From the NCBI RefSeq assembly GCF_021155765.1, contig NC_060109.1:3869001-3933000 (forward strand): a stretch of 64,000 nucleotides of DNA, in the 5' to 3' direction. A program made the translations under genes and the position numbers. Source of the DNA: Diprion similis (lineage: Eukaryota > Arthropoda > Insecta > Hymenoptera > Diprionidae). The stretch's first letter is position 1. The number at the start of each line of letters is the position of its first letter. Shown here one piece after another: positions 55,841 to 64,000 of the stretch. A model generated the notes under the pieces. It was not told where the DNA came from, did no database searches, and saw only the letters and a list, made by a program, of their open reading frames with translations.

Positions 55841-58066
55841 ATGAGTTGTCACAGGTATGTAGAGTTATCTTCAGATGATTCGGCGCTCTTGGAGAAAACT
55901 GGTCAAGCAGGTATGTTGTTGGATACACACATTGCCAAATTTAGCGATCTATTAGAGCAACAAAGGTCTTACCGCATGCAGAGTACTTTATTGGGACAAA
56001 TTCTGCGATCAATTCGAAGGGTTCCGGAAAATGAAGCATGCATACAAATATTGTTTCATGGTCCCATTGAATTGGGGCATTGGATTTGTGTTTACTACGA
56101 TACCGAAGTAGTATTACATGTATATGATAGCGCAAACAAGAGAGTATTGCATGATGATCATAAGATATTTTTGAATAAATTATTGCCTTACGATAATATA
56201 CGCGTCGTGTTCGAAAAAGTTCAGCAACAAAATAATTACTGGGATTGCGGTGTATTTTCTATAGCTTTTGCAACTTCTATTGTTTATGGTGTGAATCCTT
56301 GTGAGGTTCAGTATGATATTCCCAGACTAAGACCGCATTTCTCCAGTATGTTCAATTCCAATTGTTTGATACCGTTTCCATTGATACAAGTCACTTCGCA
56401 TAGCACTATGCCGCGCAAAACGTTTTCAATAGGTATTCGCAGAGCACGTACTCAAGTGAAGGTTGCGAAGGAAGTCAGTAAGATGAATATTGAAGTACGT
56501 AAATCAATGGTAGAAATAGGTTTATCGGAAAAGAACGTCGCTATGTATAATAAGGAGCAGAAGCAACCGAATCGACCCCTAAACACAAATACTGGGACTG
56601 ATTCTCAATGTATGCAAGCAAATACGAAGAAAATCACAGGATCCGTAGGAAAAGCAGACGACACACGGACGACTGCATTATGCAACGTTCATGCAGATAG
56701 AATGAAGAAGAGGCGCGCAAAAGAATCTGAAGAACAACGGGCTAACAGACTCGCAGCCGCTGCAATGTATAAGAAGCAAAAAAGAGAAACCATACATCTG
56801 GAAACAAATAAGGCGTCAGCGATACGTCAAAAAGATGCGGATAGAATGAAAAAAAGCCGCTCAAAGGAATCCGAGGAAGAACGGGCTAACAAACTTAAGG
56901 CCGCTGTAACATATAAAACGAAAATGAGGGAATCTATTCGGAAGAAACGTTTGGATAAAAGAAAATGTAATGTGACAGAAGGCTTGGTGTCACCTCTGAC
57001 GAAAAAAAGGAGAACTATTTCTTCTGTCATATCTGAAGCAAGGGTTTTGTTAGAAAATCCAGATTTTAGAGAAGAAGAAGTGGAACTACAATATTTGGGA
57101 AAAATGAATCATTCATGTCAGTTTCGTAATGCTACACATTTTATTTGTGAATTACCCAGTGATAAAAAGTATAGTACTTGCTGTCGCAAAGGTAAAGTAT
57201 GTATTCTAGCAGATAGTCCTTGCCCAAAAGAAATTCAAGAATTGCTAACCGGTACCGACGCGTATAGTCGGAATTTTATGAGAAATCTGAGAGATTATAA
57301 CAATTCTTTGGTATTGGCAAGTTTCGGTGCTAAATTAGATTCTATTAAAAGTCGAGGTCCATTTGTGTTCCGTATATGTGGACAAACGTATCATAATACA
57401 TATGCACTTCATCCACATTCCAATGAAGCACGTAAATACGGTCAATTATATATTATTGATAACGAAATCGCTACTAGAATACGTATGCAGTATCCCGGCA
57501 ATAGTGGATGCTTGCCAGAGGTATTAGGCGTATTGGATAAAGATATACGAACGGTCAATCCAAATGCGAAGGCGTTTAATATGATGTACGAGATGGAACA
57601 AAAAGAAAGACTGTTATCGAATAGAACCGGCTGCCCAGCTCATGAAGTGAAAATGTGGTTGAAGAGAGATGACAAAGTTGATAAAAATCGTTTCAACATA
57701 CCGACATGTAATGAAGTGGCGGTAGTATTTGTCGCTGAAGATGGAGATCCTCCGGTACAAAGACATATATGTGTATATTCTAAAATTGACGGTCCTATAA
57801 GTATATCAACTTTGAGTAAACATGTCGACCCTATGACATATCCGCTTATCTTTCCATCTGGTCAATCTGGATGGACGCCAAAGATGAAGCAAAACAAAGG
57901 AAATCGCGATATAAACGCGTTGCAATACCACAGCTTTATGTTGAGCGACAGAGGTGGATTCAATCCATGTCTGAGTATGCATAGTTTATCTCAGCAATAT
58001 ATTGTTGATATGTGGACAAAAGTCGACAGTCATCGTCTATATTACATAACAAATCAACAAAGTTAA
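55841..58066 (+). CDS. Helitron N-terminal ORF with Ulp1-like cysteine protease domain
   Basis: 741 residues from MSCHRYVELSSDDSALLEKT. Residues about 85-155 look like a C48/Ulp1-type protease: ELGHWICVYYD (His), VYDSANKR (Asp), QQQNNYWDCGVFSIAFATS (Gln and Cys). Residues about 190-380 are basic with a twofold repeat (ADRMKKRRAKESEEQRANRL and ADRMKKSRSKESEEERANKL). Next is HSCQFRNATHFICELPSD with CCRKGKVC, a metal-binding region typical of arthropod Helitrons, then the start of the Helitron-like N domain (LSKHVDPMTYPLIFPSG, and YIVDMWTKVDSHRL). TAA at 58064-58066 is in frame with the continuation and is probably a mutation. Confidence 0.88.
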   Translation: MSCHRYVELSSDDSALLEKTGQAGMLLDTHIAKFSDLLEQQRSYRMQSTLLGQILRSIRRVPENEACIQILFHGPIELGHWICVYYDTEVVLHVYDSANKRVLHDDHKIFLNKLLPYDNIRVVFEKVQQQNNYWDCGVFSIAFATSIVYGVNPCEVQYDIPRLRPHFSSMFNSNCLIPFPLIQVTSHSTMPRKTFSIGIRRARTQVKVAKEVSKMNIEVRKSMVEIGLSEKNVAMYNKEQKQPNRPLNTNTGTDSQCMQANTKKITGSVGKADDTRTTALCNVHADRMKKRRAKESEEQRANRLAAAAMYKKQKRETIHLETNKASAIRQKDADRMKKSRSKESEEERANKLKAAVTYKTKMRESIRKKRLDKRKCNVTEGLVSPLTKKRRTISSVISEARVLLENPDFREEEVELQYLGKMNHSCQFRNATHFICELPSDKKYSTCCRKGKVCILADSPCPKEIQELLTGTDAYSRNFMRNLRDYNNSLVLASFGAKLDSIKSRGPFVFRICGQTYHNTYALHPHSNEARKYGQLYIIDNEIATRIRMQYPGNSGCLPEVLGVLDKDIRTVNPNAKAFNMMYEMEQKERLLSNRTGCPAHEVKMWLKRDDKVDKNRFNIPTCNEVAVVFVAEDGDPPVQRHICVYSKIDGPISISTLSKHVDPMTYPLIFPSGQSGWTPKMKQNKGNRDINALQYHSFMLSDRGGFNPCLSMHSLSQQYIVDMWTKVDSHRLYYITNQQS

Positions 58067-59078
58067 TTACGAGCAGAAATGTATAAAGGAGTAATCGATT
58101 ATCTACACAACAAAGCCGGACAGGAAAATGCAAGAATATTTGTTATGGAAAAATGGTTGTATTACCGTCTTCGTTTAGTGGGAGTCCACAAGCATTACAG
58201 CAGAGTTTTATTGATGCAATGGCAATATTACAAAAATATGGCAAACCCGATTTATTCATAACTATGACTTGTAATCCTAAATGGAAGGAGATTGTTGAAA
58301 ATCTAAAGCTTGGTCAAATTGCAACGAATCGACCACACCTCGTTGCAAGAGTATTTCATCAAAAAGTTAAGCAGTTAAAAGAAGAATTAGTTGTCAAAGC
58401 CGTATTTGAAAAGTGTGCTGCCTATGTTTATGTTGTCGAATTCCAAAAACGAGGTTTACCACATGTTCATATGTTGTTTTGGCTGGAAGAAGATAGCAAA
58501 ATCCATGATGCAGATGACGTTGACGAAATAGTTTCGGCAGAGATACCGGATAAGACAAGATATCCGTTACTACATGACATTGTCAAACAATGCATGATTC
58601 ACGGCCCTTGTAGTCAACAAAATATGAATTCACCTTGCATGGATGTAAAAACAAATCGATGTACGAAACAATTTCCAAAGGATTATGTGTTGGAAACAAA
58701 TTATCATTCAAAGGGTTATCCCATGTATCGTAGACGAGATGACGGTAACATTATTGTTTTCAATGCGAAAAAAGACGGGACACGCAGAACTGCTAACAAT
58801 GGAGACGTTGTGCCATATCATGCGTATTTGTTATTAAAATTCAATAGTCACATCAACGTCGAGATATGTTCGACGGTGCAATGTATCAAATATTTATTTA
58901 AATACTGCTATAAAGGTCATGATTGTGCAATTGTCGAAATGGAGAATGTGCAAGGAGGTAATAATATTACGTACAATGAGGTTGACGAATATATATCGAC
59001 GCGATATGTTTGTCCACCTGAGGCAATGTATCGTCTATATGAGTATCCGATAACTGAACAGTCTCACGCTATATGTAT
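58067..59078 (+). pseudogene. Helitron Rep (HUH nuclease) part
   Basis: Continues the preceding ORF (MYKGVIDYLHNKAGQENAR) and shifts frame near 58140 to MVVLPSSFSGSPQALQQSFI. The HUH motif is KRGLPHVHMLFWLEE (58450-58490) and the Tyr motif is IKYLFKYCYKGHDCA (58885-58930). Both catalytic elements of the rolling-circle initiator are visible. Sequence ends at TEQSHAI where the family B element begins. Confidence 0.9.
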
Positions 59079-62000
59079 TGTGACGTGGTATTTTATACCC
59101 CGTCACATGGTTTGAATATCGCTCTCCTTATTTTCAGAATGTCCTAAAAAGTAACGAAAACACGTCTGGGGCCAAAACTCCAAAAAGAACAGCTAATTAA
59201 TTTCTAAGTGAGACTTAATTATTAAGCTAACTCCTGTCTTTTTTTTTTATCTTTGTATCGCACTACGAGAGCTATCTTCAGCGACACCGCTTCGAAGGAA
59301 CTGAATATCGCGAAGCCGAGGTTACGTACCGGGTCAACAGCCAACTATCGTCAATTGCAACAGATCGGATACCGCAAAGTCAACTTCAGATGGATGCCTA
59401 CCTAGGTTGCGTACAGGGTCGTGCGTGAAGCACAACGAAGACCTCCGATCATTTAGACTTATCGGCCAGGAGCCGAACCATCGCTACAACGCCACTGCCG
59501 CATGGATGCATCGTAGACGGCGTACAGGGCTGTGCGTCAAAAACACAATCAAGCCTCCCGTCGCGGTACTTATCAGCCTGGAGCTGAACCAGCATAATAT
59601 CTACTGTCTCGCCTACTATACCGCAGAATCGTAGCTGTCTACAAACCTACGATTATCGAAGGACTGCATCGTGAGGACAAGCCCGAGAAACAGTGGTGGA
59701 CCACGCCGGACTGATGGTCCTAAGGATGGGAACCCTGCGTGTAAATCATCACCATCAGGAAGGCTCGGTGCAACAGTGCCGTAGGGCCCGCACCGAGTTG
59801 CAGTACCGGAGAGATAGTCAGCGCGGGGAGTACTAGCACTGCATAAGTTGACGACGCACCAATCCCGAATTCTGCAAAGTATCGATACCGCAACAATGTG
59901 AGCAGGATCATTCTTCTCGTCGTCGTTCCTAGATCTCTCGCACACATCGATACCGCAATACCGTGAGGGGTAGACCTTCCCCTCTCGCGAGGACCGCAAG
60001 CAGCTGACCATAGCCCTCCCACATATCGCTCGACGGATCGATAATTCTCTACAGGACAACGTGGGAGGAGAAGACACCCAGGCATGGACTATCGCCCATC
60101 TACACCTGTTGACCCGTACCACGTGACCCTCTGGCCCAATTATCGATCACCGAACACCGGAAAAGGATCACGTGACGAAATCTCGCCGAAAATCGACCGG
60201 GATCGTCAGGATCGCCGCTCGTCTCTTCACATTCTACGTTCAGCCGATTCCACTCACGGACGTGTTTTCGCTATCGTATCTAGTTTTCTCTCTCGCATAT
60301 CTTAACTCAGTGCTTCTATCTTTTCGCTTTCGACTACCTGTATCTACGCTTTCCTGTATCTTCTATCTTCGTAAGTGAGGTTTTTCTTCTATCTATTTTG
60401 TGAAGCCACGAATTTACTTGCTTTATATCTTTTTCTCTCTTTTATCTCGCAGTTTGTTCTGCGTGAGCCACGTGGGCTCGTATCGTATTCTCTTCTTATC
60501 TCTTATCTTATTCTCTCCCTTATTATCGAATATTGCAAGTAATTTCGCGACTGGTTAGTTCACTATTATTTGTAGTGACTATTATCTATTTCTTTGATTT
60601 ATCTTGTTTGAATGATTTTCCTGATATCGCTGAATAGCAGCGCCTTACTTATGCTTCCGTAAAATATCTCTGAATACCGTATCTTATTCGAATCTCTGAT
60701 TTATTGTTCTCAGTAGTGGTTTTTAAATCAATTAGCTTATAAAGTCTCTAATTTTATCTCTTATGTCGTTTCTCGCTATCTAATATCTATTTTCTCTCTG
60801 TATCTCTTTTATAATTTCTCAAATATTGTTTCTTTGATTTATTAATATTTTACTGATTTGAATATTACCGAATATCTCTCTGATTTAATTATTATCGAAT
60901 ATCTTGGAGGAATTATATCGTAAGCGTACCGCGTGCGCGATCTTATATCGCTGCGCGGTATAGCCGTTGTTCTCTTTTGACATTGGAGTATTGTGCCGTA
61001 CCGAATAATACCTTTTTCACCGCTTTCTTTGCTAATACTGCTGTTACGTAGTTTGTCCGTAGATCTCTAGTTTGTAATATATCGCATTATAATATTTTGC
61101 TCTCTATAATACCTGTTCTTGACACGTCAAGATATCTATTTCTTTCTTATCGTAATTATAATATTTCGTCGTATCGCATATATCGCAAGCTAGAACCTAC
61201 GTAATTCTCTAATTTCTCTTGTAATTTCTATCGTAATTTCTTCTGTAATTTCTATCATACCTGTTTTATATTATTTCGCTATACTTGATTATCTCTGACT
61301 TCGCTTCAAGTATCGAATTATCTAACTGACTTGTAATCCTTGCCTTTCTATTAATTGTCATATCCCTTGTTGCCGATTAATTGTAATATCTTTTGCTTTT
61401 CGACTAACTATAATACCTTTTGCTTTTCGACTAACTATAATATCTGTTGCCTTCTTTTGCCAATTGTATCCTCGTATCTTCTATCTATTATCGTGCCTCA
61501 TTATTGTTACACATTACTGCGATTATTCTGTATTTCTATGTGATCATATTTTTCTCGCCATACTTTGCTATTTGACTTGAATTGTAACAATTAGTTTAAG
61601 AACCTTAGATTGTGCATTGCATGCTAGCCTATTTCTTATCTGCTTTGTAAACTTGCTGATTGTTATACCGAGTAATAGTATCGCGATCACCTGCTTCATA
61701 CCGCTAAATAACTTGAATAATTGTATCGCTACCGTGCTATCTCTGAACTCACTTTATCTCTGGCTGTACCTGAATTTCTCTGCTTGCTTTTTTTTAATAC
61801 AATTGATACTATTACCATTTTCTTTAATATTGTGTTTTATCGAATTGGATACGACCCATCCTCTCTACCATTATCTTTACCTGCTGAGTGAGCTGTGCAA
61901 AACCGTCGTAGAATCTGATCTATTTCGTCATATCGTATTCTCTAATTATCGTATCTCTGACGCTACTGCGTCTGGCGCCCAACATTTATCTCTTTTTCTA

Positions 62001-62112
62001 ATTATCGTTTATTCCGTGATCAGATCAGTACCTGCGCCGTAGGGTAGCGTGATTATCCCTCCCTCAAGAATTATCTCTATTTTCCTTTTTTTTAAATAAT
62101 AATCACGTTGCA
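59079..62112 (+). mobile_element. Large solo-LTR-like element, family B, copy 2, inserted in the Helitron
   Basis: 3,034 bases, the whole-length match of 7265-10677 without the family A LTR. Begins TGTGACGTGGTATTTTATAC and ends ATAATCACGTTGCA. GTAT is duplicated at 59075-59078 and 62113-62116. TGGCGCCCAAC lies near 61973. The Helitron coding sequence resumes directly after the right GTAT. If one GTAT is removed, the two Helitron flanks meet one base out of frame, so the host Helitron frame was already disturbed there, or a base changed at the junction. Confidence 0.85.
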
Positions 62113-63409
62113 GTATATAGATTAGTAGTTCATGTAGAAGATGAACAAGTAGTATATTTCGAAGAGGGCCAGGAAAAATTAGCTATAGATAGAAATAAGG
62201 AATCCACCTTGCTTGCATGGTTTTCTTTGAATACTAAAGATGTAGAAGCACGTAAGTATTTGTATTGCGAAATTCCAAATTATTATGTTTTTAATAAAAA
62301 AAACTACAGAGTGGTCGAAACGGAAGAAATTTGTAAAACCTGTTTTGAGTAGAATGTACTTCGTGAGCCCGAAAGAAACTAAACGTTATTATTTACGAGT
62401 GTTATTATTACACGTTCGCGGAGCTCAATCATTCCAAAATATGCGCAAATATGATGGTACAACATATTTAAGCTTTTTCGAAGCGGCAGTTGCGCGTAAG
62501 TTAGTTTCTGATGATGAAGAATTAGATAAATGCCTTGCCGAAGATTCTAGTCTCAAATTTCCAACCGAGATGTGTCGCTTATTTGCTTACATATGTGTGT
62601 TCGGTATGCCAATTAACGCCCGACAATTATTTGAGAAATACAAATATGATTTAGTCGATCATAATGAATACAATGAACGAAACGAACAAAAAGCTTTGCG
62701 AGTGATGAATGAAGTACTTATATTTTACGGTTTTACATTGCAAAACTTCAATCTACCGGATATTGAAAAAGGTCTTACTTTAGCGTGTCATATGGGTAAT
62801 GATAACAAAGATCTTGAGAGTACGATTGCGTCCAAACAGGTAGTCAAAGTATTCGTCGATAGTTTGACCCAAAATCAACGAGCTGTATTCAATACAGTTA
62901 TGGCTATCGTTCATGGTGAGTCTCGTGATAAGCTTATTTATTTGGATGGTTCCGGTGGCAGTGGGAAAAGCTATTTACATAACACTATTATTTCCACGTT
63001 AAATAGTAAAAATATGATTGTATTGCCTGTGGCATGGACTGGAATCGCAGCAAACTTATTGCAGGGGGGTAGGACGGTTCATTCAACGTTCAAACTACCT
63101 TTTATCTTGAATGAACAATCAACATGCAATGTAAGATCCAATTCGAAACTTGGAGTACGTATGAGTGATGCGAAAGTCATAATTTGGGACGAAATAACAA
63201 TGGCGTCAAAATACGCACTGGAAGCCGTTGATCGTATGTTAAGAGACGTATGCCATCGCAATGAACCATTTGGGGGCAAAGTGGTTATACTCTCAGGGGA
63301 TTTCCGGCAAACTTTACCTGTCGTACGACATGGCAACAGAACACAGATTTTGGAAGCGTGCGTCAAAAGAAATAGTTTATGGATTAATTTTACATATATA
63401 TGTCATTGA
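62113..63409 (+). pseudogene. Helitron Pif1-type helicase, first part
   Basis: Resumes with RLVVHVEDEQVVYFEEGQEK, then a frameshift in the A run at about 62291-62298 leads into EWSKRKKFVKPVLSRMYFVS. Helicase motifs: Walker A YLDGSGGSGKSYLHNTI (62940-62990), VAWTGIAANLLQGGRTVHST, Walker B VIIWDEITM (63178-63205) and ILSGDFRQTLPVVRHG (63290-63335). Frame ends at 63409 with a second shift. Helicase unwinds donor DNA in rolling-circle transposition. Confidence 0.92.
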
Positions 63410-64000
63410 AAGGTAACATTCGTGTGCGTGACGGACAAACGGATTTCAAGCAATGGCTTTTAAAAGTTGGCGACGGAATATTTACTAATTCGTTTGAACG
63501 TAACAATGAGGTCATTACCATTCCGTCTCATATTTTGTCCAAAGGGAATATTGTGCAAGAAATATTTGGAGAAAGTGTAGATCCTCAGGATTCGTCAAAT
63601 TATGGTAAAGTTATTTTAGCTCCAAGAAATACCGACATTACCGCAATTAATAATGAAATGTCATCGAAAATCAAAGGTGTTGGAGTTGATTATCTGAGTG
63701 TAGATTCAGGTGAGGATGCAGATGATACAAATATCGCGAATGTTCTTCCGATTGAATTCATGAACTCATTAACTCCGAATGGTCTTCCACCGCATAAATT
63801 AACATTAAAAGTACGAAGTATTGTTATTTTGCTGCGTGATTTGAATTTATCACAAGGGTTATGTAATGGAACTAGACTGATCGTAAATAAGCTGCAACAG
63901 CATCTCATTTGTGCTGAGATTATAAGCGGACGTTGCGCTAGAGAAATAGTATTGATCCCGCGGATAGATTTATCGCCATCCGAAGAGGAGATTCCGTTTA
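63402..64000 (+). pseudogene. Helitron helicase, C-terminal part, open to the window edge
   Basis: A third frame, uninterrupted from 63402 to 64000: LKGNIRVRDGQTDFKQWLLK, GDGIFTNSFE, VITIPSHILSKGNIVQEIFG, IEFMNSLTPNGLPPHKLTLK and LLRDLNLSQGLCNGTRLIVN. These are the conserved domain-2 segments of Helitron Pif1 helicases. No stop before the edge. Confidence 0.9.

Larger units (their letters stand above)
55841..64000 (+). mobile_element. Helitron with protease-Rep-helicase, interrupted and cut by the window edge
   Basis: Consists of a long ORF (protease, basic repeats, zinc region), a HUH-type Rep nuclease and a Pif1-type helicase in order on the plus strand. The 3-kb family B element at 59079-62112 lies within Rep-helicase. 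There is an in-frame TAA at 58064 and frameshifts near 58140, 62290 and 63400. The element has no visible end because it leaves the window at 64000. Confidence 0.93.

Noticed and set aside
59616..60122. 168-codon minus-strand frame
   Set aside because: Inside family B element; the equivalent region of copy 1 is broken into several frames.
1..64000. tRNA, rRNA and CRISPR arrays
   Set aside because: No cloverleaf with B-box, no rRNA core words and no spacer-repeat array was seen on either strand; a covariance-model scan would be needed to be certain.

Overview
The window looks like repeat-rich nuclear DNA of an arthropod, most likely an insect. It is AT-rich, carries GT-AG spliced small genes, and holds a dense nest of eukaryotic transposable elements: Copia, Gypsy-type solo LTRs, a LINE, a Polinton/Maverick, a Helitron, a pogo-like relic, a hAT-like MITE and several fold-back elements. 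I see no rRNA, no tRNA I can support, no CRISPR array and no bacterial operon. The species cannot be fixed from the sequence alone.

Layout. 1-2.4 kb: tandem repeats and a solo LTR (family A). 3.4-5.6 kb: a fold-back element with 544-base arms. 5.7-6.4 kb: the last exon of a CXC (tesmin/TSO1-like) protein gene. 7.3-10.7 kb: a 3-kb solo-LTR-like element (family B) with a second family A solo LTR inside it. 11.4-11.6 kb: a hAT-like MITE with an 8-base target duplication. 11.7-16.7 kb: a decayed Copia element (Copia-1). 16.7-22.6 kb: mostly featureless apart from a 0.6-kb palindrome. 22.7-31.6 kb: a decayed Polinton with most of the canonical gene set (capsid proteins, protease, PLA2-like protein, packaging ATPase, integrase, protein-primed DNA polymerase).

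31.6-39.2 kb is a run of inverted-repeat elements and satellites. 39-48 kb holds what I think is the most unusual part: two tandem paralogous copies (A near 40.4-43.5 kb, B near 45.4-47.9 kb) of a small spliced gene. Each has a conserved TATA region, a short Ser/Thr/Asp-rich first coding exon and strongly basic C-terminal exons. Between exons of copy A are three tandem copies of an Arg/Ser-rich cassette derived from its own first coding exon. A LINE sits in an intron of copy B. 49.0-55.3 kb: a pogo-like deletion derivative (N-terminal HTH and C-terminal PHD-like remnants) with a young, nearly intact Copia element (Copia-2) inserted in it. 55.8-64.0 kb: an arthropod Helitron whose first ORF starts with a Ulp1-like cysteine protease domain, followed by Rep and helicase. 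It is interrupted by a second family B element and runs off the right edge.

Order of events: family A LTR went into family B LTR; family B LTR went into the Helitron; Copia-2 went into the pogo relic; a LINE went into the intron of small gene B. Almost every coding region here belongs to a mobile element and most are broken. The host-like candidates are the CXC exon and the two small spliced genes. All gene models were made by eye and are unsupported by transcripts.
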